Below, one piece after another: positions 24,518-32,458 of a stretch of 44,981 bases of DNA. The DNA is taken from the NCBI GenBank assembly GCA_015062045.1, contig SUVJ01000009.1, positions 1 through 44,981 on the forward strand, given 5' to 3'. The notes below the pieces were generated by a model. The model had not been told where the DNA came from. It did no database searches and saw only the letters and a list, made by a program, of their open reading frames with translations. The translations under genes were made by a program, and so were the position numbers. The first letter of the stretch is position 1. Each line of letters starts with the position of its first letter. The DNA is from Akkermansiaceae bacterium (GTDB lineage Bacteria > Verrucomicrobiota > Verrucomicrobiia > Verrucomicrobiales > Akkermansiaceae).

Positions 24518-27214
24518 ATGAGCCAGAATCTAGTAAAACTTTTAGTCGGAGTCTTTGCGTCCATGTTGCTCGGCTATTTGCTGCGGCCGTGCTATAATAT
24601 GATACGCCCCGATGCTGTTGCGGTGGATTATGCCCCCACACCCACAGAAACACCCGAGGCTGAGGCCGGACCGTCCGAAATTGATGTTCTGACAGATGCG
24701 GATGAGCATGCCCCGGTTGTTGTGCATACCGGCGAGGTGAGGGAGAATGTATCTGTTGCAGAATTGGATGATGAAGACGGCCTGGGCTCGGACGATGATT
24801 TTGAGGATGCGGACGATGATACCGTGGCAGATGACGATGCCGGGGAGGATTGGACAGTGGCACGAGACAATGATTCTTTTGTGCCGGAGAAAACGCCGCC
24901 GGCAGAGCTTAAACCCATTCGAGAGGCTAATGTTCAGGTGGATCCTAAGGAAGAGGTGGTGCCTGTTGCTTGTAACAAAGCCCGCAACCGTGCCTACAAA
25001 CGCATGGCAGATAACTTGGCGGACAAGTACGTGCGTGCAGAAAAAAAACGTAAGGATGGCGTGGGCTACTCTGATAAAAAGTTTTCTGCCGAACAATGGA
25101 AACGCCCGGATGTCATATACCGGGATTTGCTCACCAAAACCGTGCCGGATCTTGCTCGCCAGAAAAAACTTTGGACTGCCTTGGAATCCCCCGAGCGGCA
25201 GTTAGATTTAGCCCGCCTTACCTTGATTCGTAAGGTTGGTTATGAGGGCTTGTCGAAAGTGGCAGAAACCAAAATGGGGCTCCCCATGTTGGTGGCACTT
25301 ACCTCAGACCTGGATTGGATGCAGGGGTTATTGTACTCCGGCCCTACGGATAAGTTGGGTAAAGCCTTGCTCTACTTGTCTGCCATTTATGAAAGATATG
25401 TAGAGCAAATGGCCTCCCCTCACACCCGCCGTATTGCCACGACCACGGCATTGGAGTTTGCGCGGGAGGGGTGGTCCGAGCAGGAAATGATGGCACGCTT
25501 TGAGTACTACCACAAGAGTTTTGAGGAGGGTAAGCTCAATTATATATTCGGCACCTTAGGGTATTGGGATACCCGTATAGTAACCGGGTGCAAAGAGCCC
25601 GAAGGGTGGGGTAGCGTGCGCTCTCTCACTTGGCAGCGAGACAATGTGCGCTTGCCTGCCGAGGGATACTTGGGTGCGTGCAACCAGTTGGTATATCGTC
25701 TTCGCAATGTGGCCGGCGATTCCGTGTTCTCCGGGGATTATTTGGGGCCCATCCTTAAACATACCAACCATACAACGGCTTGGGCACACCGTGAGATTGG
25801 CGGTGTGTGTGGAGCGTGCTCTCACTACGGTGCATACGGTGCATTGGCTGCCGGTATACCTGCCATGACCATGGGCGAGCCCGGTCACTGCGCATACACC
25901 GTACGCATCGGTAATGATTGGCAAAAGAGCTATTCGATTTATTGGCAGCACTCCATGCACAAGACGTTTTTCGGCTTGTATGATTGGGATTTCTTGATTT
26001 TGACGCAGGATTTTTATTCGGACAAGCATCACCAACTCATTTCAGACCAATTATTGGCCGCAGCAGAGTTGTTGGCTTCCCGTAAAATGATGAAATCTGC
26101 CTTCAACTGCTATGATGCAGCATTAGTGGCTCATCCCCTCAATTGGCAGGCATACCGCTCATACGCCGGGTATCTTAAGCAGAAAGCCGCAGACAACAAA
26201 GAGCGTTGGAAAGAGCTGCATGATAAGGTGGTTGCCAATATGGCCGTTAAGTTTCATAATGCCGCAGCAACCTATTTATGTAACTATGTGTACCCGAACC
26301 TGCTGCCCATGATTCCCGAGAAAAATGTGCGTAACAAAATGTATGCAGCGTTCTTTAAACAATGTGCAACTTTTGGCACAAATCGTTGGGATATAGCCCC
26401 CCTGCTGACGGCCCAGATAGAGGGATGCACCAACACTAAAGAAAAACTTGCCTACATGAAAGAAGCCCTCAAAACATTGATGGGTAAACCGGACTATGCA
26501 GGGGCTGTGCTCACTTGGGGCTTGGATTATATCAGCAAGTTGCCTAAATCCGATAAGGATGCGGCAAAATTGCATAAATCATTCAGTGATATGATTGTAC
26601 GTGCCATGGGACGCGCTAAGGCCAATAAGAAGAGTGCCGACACCACTTGGGCTGCCCTGAGTGAGGCCATTTATGCCGCCGCTACAAATGGGGATAAACT
26701 CACGTTCCAAGCTATCGGTAAGTTGGCTTACCGTAAGTGTCGTAAGAACTTCCCCAAACAAAAGATGCGCTTCCGTTCATTCCCGGGTCGTGTGGTTTCT
26801 GCCAAAGGACTCATTCGTACGGCTACAACCATAGATCCCGGGCAGATGTCTCAGTGCTGTATGCATTGGGCGGTATTACAGAAACATGGTGGTAATATCC
26901 CTGCTAAGTTTGAGGGTAGTGCCGGTATGACGGTAGAGCTGGAGTCTCCCAGCCTGCTTAATGGTGTTGTTTGTGTGTTTAATGAAAACGTAAAAAATGA
27001 CCGCGACTTTAAACTGGAGATTTCTTCTGATGGTCAGAACTGGGAATCTACGGATGCCGTGCCGGTTGTAGCCGGTAACATGGTGCGTGTAGATGTGCGT
27101 AAAGAAAAATTAACAACCGGATTTGTTCGCCTTTTGAGGGATGGAGACAAGTGGGAGTCTACCGTTATCGGCTTTTATGTATACGGTCGACCTGCAAGAG
27201 GTGCTAAAAAATAA
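24518..27214 (+). CDS. membrane-anchored transglutaminase-like protein with discoidin-like end
   Basis: An 898-residue protein. It has an N-terminal membrane anchor (LVKLLVGVFASMLLGYLL), then a strongly acidic, Asp-rich linker (about residues 45-125), a helical region, and a segment at about 427-460 reading GGVCGACSHYGAYGALAAGIPA followed by GEPGHCAYTVR. This Cys...His arrangement is the core of transglutaminase-like thiol enzymes, which act as proteases, amidases or cross-linkers. A helical region follows, and the last ~120 residues look like an F5/8 type C (discoidin) beta-sandwich, often carbohydrate-binding. The substrate is unknown. It is directly followed by the thioredoxin-fold protein gene (15-base gap), so those two are one transcript. 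Confidence 0.7.
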   Translation: MSQNLVKLLVGVFASMLLGYLLRPCYNMIRPDAVAVDYAPTPTETPEAEAGPSEIDVLTDADEHAPVVVHTGEVRENVSVAELDDEDGLGSDDDFEDADDDTVADDDAGEDWTVARDNDSFVPEKTPPAELKPIREANVQVDPKEEVVPVACNKARNRAYKRMADNLADKYVRAEKKRKDGVGYSDKKFSAEQWKRPDVIYRDLLTKTVPDLARQKKLWTALESPERQLDLARLTLIRKVGYEGLSKVAETKMGLPMLVALTSDLDWMQGLLYSGPTDKLGKALLYLSAIYERYVEQMASPHTRRIATTTALEFAREGWSEQEMMARFEYYHKSFEEGKLNYIFGTLGYWDTRIVTGCKEPEGWGSVRSLTWQRDNVRLPAEGYLGACNQLVYRLRNVAGDSVFSGDYLGPILKHTNHTTAWAHREIGGVCGACSHYGAYGALAAGIPAMTMGEPGHCAYTVRIGNDWQKSYSIYWQHSMHKTFFGLYDWDFLILTQDFYSDKHHQLISDQLLAAAELLASRKMMKSAFNCYDAALVAHPLNWQAYRSYAGYLKQKAADNKERWKELHDKVVANMAVKFHNAAATYLCNYVYPNLLPMIPEKNVRNKMYAAFFKQCATFGTNRWDIAPLLTAQIEGCTNTKEKLAYMKEALKTLMGKPDYAGAVLTWGLDYISKLPKSDKDAAKLHKSFSDMIVRAMGRAKANKKSADTTWAALSEAIYAAATNGDKLTFQAIGKLAYRKCRKNFPKQKMRFRSFPGRVVSAKGLIRTATTIDPGQMSQCCMHWAVLQKHGGNIPAKFEGSAGMTVELESPSLLNGVVCVFNENVKNDRDFKLEISSDGQNWESTDAVPVVAGNMVRVDVRKEKLTTGFVRLLRDGDKWESTVIGFYVYGRPARGAKK

Positions 27215-27229
27215 AACATACAACATGTT

Positions 27230-28249
27230 ATGAAATATCTTTTCCTTTTATTAAGTGTATTCACAGCCGTGTTGCCGGCATATGCAGCAACGGCTCGTTC
27301 TTTTGATGATGCTTTGCGTAAAGCCGGGGGGCGTAAGCCTATTGTGCTTTTTTGCTATGGGGCCAATTATGATAAGGTAAGTGAGGCGGCGTATGAAACC
27401 TTTATCCGTAAACGCGGTATCGCCAATGCGGTGCGCTTCTCCGTCTTCTTGGAGGTTCCCGTCTATCAAATGCCCAACGAAAAAGAAAAAAAGGAGTGGC
27501 AGAAGGTAATGGGTAAGCATTCTTTACCGGGGGGGATATGGAGTTATCCCTGTTTAGCCGTGCTTGACGGCTCCGGCTCATTACGTGGTGTTGTGCAAAG
27601 TGCAGAGGAAATGAAAAACCCTGAGACCGCAGCTGCTGCGCTGGAAAAATTATTGGTGGCGTTCGATGCTCAGGAGGATTTACTTAAGAAAGCCGTCAGA
27701 ACGTCCGGCAGCAAGCGTTTGTCGTTGTTATCTCAAGCTGCTGATGAGCAGGCAATTTTGCCGGGGTCTGTAAGTGGGGGTACACCATTTGACCCCATTA
27801 CCGTTGTAGAGGCCTTGCAGCCGATGACGCATGAAGAGGCCAACAACTATGTGCGCCAGCTCATTGCCTCCGGTTATTACAGCCGCCGCCAGCGTCAGGA
27901 GATTATGGCTGCTTATGCGGGGCATATTCGCCGCAATGGCGGCTCCGCCAACCGTTTGCGTGCTATTTATACCGAGATGCGCAACATTGACCCCACCTCT
28001 ATATACGGTGCCTATGCAGAGGGAGCCATAGAGCTTTGGGTAGTGCCCAAAGAGGAGGACCCCTCCCTTGATAAACCCTATAAAACCCTGGCGCAGCGTC
28101 AAGCTGAGGAAAAAGCTAAAAAAGAAAGCGGCGGCAGTACGCCTACCGGTTCAAGCGATGATGAAGGGTGGACCCCCATGGGCAGCAGCAAAAAGCCCGG
28201 TGCCGACACCAAACAGACCGATGGCCCTATGGGCAGTACAAAAAAATAA
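27230..28249 (+). CDS. exported thioredoxin-fold-like protein without CxxC
   Basis: A 339-residue protein with a Sec signal peptide (cleavage after AYA). Residues 25-150 look like a thioredoxin-type fold: KPIVLFCYGANYDKVSEAAYETF, then YPCLAVLDGSGSLRGVV. The active-site CxxC is absent, with YGAN in its place, so it is unlikely to be an oxidoreductase. A helical middle part resembles the repeats of co-chaperone-like proteins. The tail (about 285-339) is Gly/Ser/Lys-rich with repeated PMGS motifs (PMGSSKK, PMGSTKK). It is the last gene of the run, ended by a clear terminator hairpin. Function not known. Confidence 0.7.
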   Translation: MKYLFLLLSVFTAVLPAYAATARSFDDALRKAGGRKPIVLFCYGANYDKVSEAAYETFIRKRGIANAVRFSVFLEVPVYQMPNEKEKKEWQKVMGKHSLPGGIWSYPCLAVLDGSGSLRGVVQSAEEMKNPETAAAALEKLLVAFDAQEDLLKKAVRTSGSKRLSLLSQAADEQAILPGSVSGGTPFDPITVVEALQPMTHEEANNYVRQLIASGYYSRRQRQEIMAAYAGHIRRNGGSANRLRAIYTEMRNIDPTSIYGAYAEGAIELWVVPKEEDPSLDKPYKTLAQRQAEEKAKKESGGSTPTGSSDDEGWTPMGSSKKPGADTKQTDGPMGSTKK

Positions 28250-28287
28250 ATATTGCCGTTTTACGGGGCTCGTGTCACGAAAAAGAC

Positions 28288-28316
28288 TTGAATATACGGG
28301 GGCAACAGGCTAAACT
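28288..28316 (+). promoter_or_regulatory. promoter of the CstA-like gene inside the terminator
   Basis: TTGAAT (28288-28293), a 17-base spacer and TAAACT (28311-28316) lie 25 bases before the ATG at 28342. The -10 occupies the loop of the terminator hairpin. Confidence 0.5.
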
Positions 28317-28330
28317 GTTGCTCCCTTTTT
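28298..28330 (+). terminator. rho-independent terminator overlapping the next promoter
   Basis: GGGGGCAACAG and CTGTTGCTCCC pair around GCTAAA, followed by five Ts. The loop contains the -10 of the following promoter. Confidence 0.75.
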
Positions 28331-28341
28331 GTGATAGAGTT

Positions 28342-29757
28342 ATGACCGGATTGTTGATATTTATACTGTGTGCATTATTGCTGGTAGGCGGTTATATGGT
28401 GTATGGCCGTTTGGCGGAGAAAATATACGGGCTGAACCGCAACATGGAGATGCCGTGTGATAAATTGGCGGATGGTGTGGACTACGTGTGCATGCCTACT
28501 TGGCGGGTGTTCATGATTCAGCTGTTGAATATAGCGGGGCTGGGGCCGGTGTTCGGGGCATTGGCCGGCTGTTTATTCGGCCCGGTGTGTTTGTTATGGA
28601 TTGTGCTGGGTTGCATACTGGCCGGGGCTGTGCATGATTTTATGGCAGCCATGGCATCTGCCGAGCGCAATGGAGAAAACCTGCCGGAGTTTATCGGGCA
28701 ACAGTTGGGCAAAACTGCTTTGCTGATTATGCGTGGCCTTTGTATTTTGCTCATGCTGCTGGTGGGGGTGGTGTTTACCTCCGGGCCGGCCGGTATGTTG
28801 CACGGCATGGTAGAGTCTGTCTCCGTGGTATGGTGGTGTGCCATTATCATGTTATATTACTTTTTGGCTACGGTATTGCCTATCAATGTTATCATTGGTA
28901 AAATATACCCTTTGTTCGGTTTTTTGTTCCTTTTTATGGCTATTGGCTTGGCCGTGGCATTGCCTTGCAGTGGGTATGAGATATTACCGAATACGGATTT
29001 TCTGATCAACGCGCACCCCAAGGGGCTTTCTGCTTGGCCTATGCTTTTTGTAACAATTGCATGCGGGGCCATCTCCGGGTTTCATGCCACGCAAAGTCCC
29101 ATGATGGTACGTTGCCTGGGGAGCGCAAAAAACATGCGCCCCGTGTTCTACGGTGCTATGATAACGGAGGGCTTGGTGGCCCTTATCTGGGCGGTGGTCG
29201 GTATGTCTTTGCGGGATGTCATCGGGCTGGATACCATAACCCCGGCTGTTGCCGTTAACAAGGCTTGCTCTTTGCTGCTTGGCCCGGTGGGCGCAGTGAT
29301 TGCCGTTTTAGGGGTGGTGGTGTTACCCATTACCAGCGGTGATACCGCTATGCGTTGCTGCCGTTTGATGCTGGCAGATGTGTTGCATCTTAACCAATCA
29401 TCCGTCCGCAACCGCCTTATCTTGTCTCTGCCTCTTTTTGTTCTGGTTATCATTATTGCCAATTTGGATTTCAGTATCATTTGGCGCTACTTCGGCTGGG
29501 CTAACCAAGCATTATCTTGCTTCACCCTGTGGGCGCTGGCGGTACTGCTCCGCAGCCGGGGGCGTTTTCATTGGGTGGTAAGCCTGCCGGCGTTCTTTAT
29601 GACCAATGTGTGTATATGCTTTCTCCTTTGCTCACCGGATTGCTTGATTGCGTTGCCCGTGGGGCTCTCCACTTGCGTGTCCGTAGCGGTTTCTGCACTT
29701 TGTTTCATCTGTTTTATGTGCTATTGCAAGCCCGAAAGCAAAAAGTTACCCCATTAA
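28342..29757 (+). CDS. CstA-family transporter (short form)
   Basis: A 471-residue inner-membrane protein with about 12-13 hydrophobic segments, matching the CstA N-terminal domain: GLNRNMEMPCDKLADGVDYV, the conserved HDFMAAMASAERNGENLPEFIG, and GAISGFHATQSPMMVRCL. CstA and YjiY take up peptides or pyruvate during carbon starvation in enterobacteria. Those proteins have about 700 residues; this is the shorter type found in several anaerobic lineages. The ORF-track start at 28168 overlaps the previous gene and terminator; ATG 28342 gives a proper membrane start. The substrate here is unknown. Confidence 0.85.
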   Translation: MTGLLIFILCALLLVGGYMVYGRLAEKIYGLNRNMEMPCDKLADGVDYVCMPTWRVFMIQLLNIAGLGPVFGALAGCLFGPVCLLWIVLGCILAGAVHDFMAAMASAERNGENLPEFIGQQLGKTALLIMRGLCILLMLLVGVVFTSGPAGMLHGMVESVSVVWWCAIIMLYYFLATVLPINVIIGKIYPLFGFLFLFMAIGLAVALPCSGYEILPNTDFLINAHPKGLSAWPMLFVTIACGAISGFHATQSPMMVRCLGSAKNMRPVFYGAMITEGLVALIWAVVGMSLRDVIGLDTITPAVAVNKACSLLLGPVGAVIAVLGVVVLPITSGDTAMRCCRLMLADVLHLNQSSVRNRLILSLPLFVLVIIIANLDFSIIWRYFGWANQALSCFTLWALAVLLRSRGRFHWVVSLPAFFMTNVCICFLLCSPDCLIALPVGLSTCVSVAVSALCFICFMCYCKPESKKLPH

Positions 29758-29791
29758 TCGGTACAGATAGCGGTGTAAACGCATTTGCACC

Positions 29792-29820
29792 TTGAAAACG
29801 CCTCCGTTTTCTGCTATCAT
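29792..29820 (+). promoter_or_regulatory. promoter of the PBP1A-like gene
   Basis: TTGAAA (29792-29797), a 17-base spacer and TATCAT (29815-29820) end 12 bases before the ATG at 29833; the leader would be about 6 bases. Confidence 0.6.
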
Positions 29821-29832
29821 TGTGTTGAAAAG

Positions 29833-32439
29833 ATGGACAATCTTGATGAATACCAAACCCGCCGTAAAGCGGCTGAGGCGCGTCGCAGAAAAATCTGCGA
29901 CGACCGTAAGGCTAACCCCGTGCGCAAAGGCAGTTGGTGGAAGCGTTTTTTGATACGCACCTCCATTATCATGCTTATCCTTACGGCAGCCGGGGCTGTT
30001 TGTGCTTATGCCGGATTCAAGATTTTTACTGCAAAATATGAAAAATGGGCAGAGAAGTTTAATTTGGAGGACATCAATAACTTGGACCATCCCTGCATTA
30101 TATACGACCGCAACGGCAAAGAGATAGGGCGTATATATGATGAAAACCGCAGCTATGTCACCTATGATAAGATAGCCCCCAGTATGATAGATGCTCTTGT
30201 AGCACAAGAGGATAAAACGTTCTGGACCCACAAGGGGTATGACCCCGTGGGTATTTTGCGTGCTGCAAAAGAGGCTCTGGCTGCCGGTGGTGCGGCTAAC
30301 CAGGGTGCCTCCACCATTACTCAGCAGCTGGCTCGCAATGCGTATGATTTGGAGCGACGCGTGCAGGCCATGGGGGGCAGCCGCTACGAGCGTAAAATGG
30401 TGGAAATCTTCTTGGCCATGCGCATTGAGGAGAAATACTCCAAACGCCAGATTATGGAGTTTTACCTCAACCGCATTTACTTTGGCTGCGGTTACTATGG
30501 CATACGCTCTGCCTCGTTGGGGTATTTTGGTAAAGAACCCGCAGATTTAACGATAAGCGAGGCCGCCAGTATTGCCGCCCTCATTAAAAACCCGGAGAAC
30601 TACAACCCCATTCGCAACCATGCGCTGAACAAAAAGTGGCGCAATGATGTGATAGACCGCATGCAACGTGCAGATTACCTCACCTTAGAGGAGGCGGAGC
30701 GTCTTAAGCGTACGGAGTTGGTGCTCAATTCTCAGCCGATTCGGCGCCAGACCTCTCACTTGCATTCTCTGATTCAACAGCAGGCCATCAGCATCTTTAA
30801 GGACCCCGCCCGTGGTGAAGAGATTATCAAAAGCGCCGGTATCAAAATCTATACTACCATAGATAAGGACATGCAAGATGCCGCCATGGCATCTCTGGGA
30901 AACAAGCTCAAGGAGATAGAGTCCCGCAGCGACTACGCACACAAGCGTTTCTCTGACCCTGTGCCTGCGGATCAACCCGCTGTCCACAATTATTTGGATG
31001 GTGCCGTTTACGCCGTTGAGAACAAAACCGGTGCAACCTTGGTGTATGTGGCCGGGCGTAGTTTTGAGCGTGCCAATTATGATTTTATAGAATCCGGGCG
31101 GCGCCCTGTGGGTACGGCATTGCTGCCGTTTTTGTACATGTGTGCCTTTGATAACGGCTATACCCCGTGCTCCAGGTTAGTGGATGATGCCCTGGATAAT
31201 CGATTGGCCGGCATTGGTGGCACAGAGGGTATTTTGGGTGAATGGGGGCTTGAGACCGCAAAGGGGCGTTATCGGGACTCCGTAACCATTCGCCAGGCCT
31301 TGGCCGAGTCCAAAATTTCATCTGCCGCCCGTTTGGGAATTGCGCTGAGCTCTAACCCCCATGTAGGGAGCAAACCTTTTATCAATACCTTGATCAAGGT
31401 GGGTATTACCCCGCCCATGCGTAACCCCGGCAGCACAGAGGCCTGCCCGCAGTATTATCCGCGTGTTTACCTGGGTACGGAGCCCATGTCTCTCAAACAA
31501 ATGGTGATGGCTTATACCGTGTTCCCCAACTGCGGGCGCCGTGCCATTGCCCCTTACATTATTACCAAGATAACGGACAGCAACGGCACCATTTTGTGGG
31601 AGCGTAAGGATAACCTTAAGGGGGAGCTGCTTGCCGGCGCAACACCTTGCTCTGCGTTCCGTATTCACTCCATTTTAAAGGATGCCATGAGCAGTGGCTC
31701 TGCCGTGCGCGTGCGCACGTTTATGCCGGCCTCCTTTAAAGGGGCGGTTAAAACCGGCACTAATTACGACTTTGCGGATACTACGCTCTTTGCCTATGAC
31801 TCCTCTATCACCTGCGGTGTGTGGGTGGGGTTCCTCAATGAGCACTCAGCCATTTACCCCACGGCGTTTGCGTCGGATATTTGCTCCCCTATCATGGGTG
31901 CTGTGTTTCATGCGGCAGATGGCCGCTACCCCAATGAGGAGATTATGCCCCCGCCGGATACAGAGGCGGTGGAGATTTGCCGGGCATCCGGCATGCGCGC
32001 TACAGACCATTGCTATAAGAGCACCATTCGCGGTTGCAACTCCAGTTACGATATGCTGACCTACCGCGAGTATTTCCCCAAGGGGGATACCTCTTTAGCA
32101 ACATGCTCCGTGCACGGTGCAGGGAGTCCCACGTTGGGGGATTTCATTGAGTATGGCTCCGGCCACACATCCTCTACCCGTGTTTTACCGGTCATGCCGA
32201 TTTTGCCGAAGGCACCTGCCTTGAGCGGTGTTGACCCGTATGGTTGCCAGTTAACGCTTAACCCCCGTTACAAGAATGAGGAGGATATTGCTCAGGTCCG
32301 GCAACAGGCTGTGGAGGATGATACCCTGAGCGTTGAAAAAGTTACGGAAGAATCGGAGGAAGAAAAAAGAGATGTCCTCATTCCGCTTACTCCCCCGCGC
32401 CCGCTGCGCGTGCCCCCCATCTTGCCACTCGAAATTTAA
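29833..32439 (+). CDS. PBP1A-like peptidoglycan glycosyltransferase with degenerate transpeptidase domain
   Basis: An 868-residue class A penicillin-binding protein: a basic cytoplasmic tail, one transmembrane segment (about residues 38-60), a GT51 glycosyltransferase domain, then a transpeptidase fold and a Pro-rich tail. GT51 motifs are intact: EDKTFWTHKG, GASTITQQLARN, and RKMVEIFLAMRIEEKYSKRQ, so glycan-chain polymerisation is expected. The transpeptidase domain aligns around RRPVGTALLPFLY, but the nucleophile motif SxxK is T428-A-L-L431 and the second motif SxN is S493-K-I495; only KTGT (640-643) survives. Cross-linking activity is therefore probably lost. The start was moved from 29785 to ATG 29833, which fits the promoter. 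Confidence 0.88.
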   Translation: MDNLDEYQTRRKAAEARRRKICDDRKANPVRKGSWWKRFLIRTSIIMLILTAAGAVCAYAGFKIFTAKYEKWAEKFNLEDINNLDHPCIIYDRNGKEIGRIYDENRSYVTYDKIAPSMIDALVAQEDKTFWTHKGYDPVGILRAAKEALAAGGAANQGASTITQQLARNAYDLERRVQAMGGSRYERKMVEIFLAMRIEEKYSKRQIMEFYLNRIYFGCGYYGIRSASLGYFGKEPADLTISEAASIAALIKNPENYNPIRNHALNKKWRNDVIDRMQRADYLTLEEAERLKRTELVLNSQPIRRQTSHLHSLIQQQAISIFKDPARGEEIIKSAGIKIYTTIDKDMQDAAMASLGNKLKEIESRSDYAHKRFSDPVPADQPAVHNYLDGAVYAVENKTGATLVYVAGRSFERANYDFIESGRRPVGTALLPFLYMCAFDNGYTPCSRLVDDALDNRLAGIGGTEGILGEWGLETAKGRYRDSVTIRQALAESKISSAARLGIALSSNPHVGSKPFINTLIKVGITPPMRNPGSTEACPQYYPRVYLGTEPMSLKQMVMAYTVFPNCGRRAIAPYIITKITDSNGTILWERKDNLKGELLAGATPCSAFRIHSILKDAMSSGSAVRVRTFMPASFKGAVKTGTNYDFADTTLFAYDSSITCGVWVGFLNEHSAIYPTAFASDICSPIMGAVFHAADGRYPNEEIMPPPDTEAVEICRASGMRATDHCYKSTIRGCNSSYDMLTYREYFPKGDTSLATCSVHGAGSPTLGDFIEYGSGHTSSTRVLPVMPILPKAPALSGVDPYGCQLTLNPRYKNEEDIAQVRQQAVEDDTLSVEKVTEESEEEKRDVLIPLTPPRPLRVPPILPLEI

Positions 32440-32458
32440 GTACCTGATTTTTACCATT

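Noticed and set aside
27230-28249. Thiol-disulfide oxidoreductase call
   Set aside because: The thioredoxin-like region has no CxxC active site.
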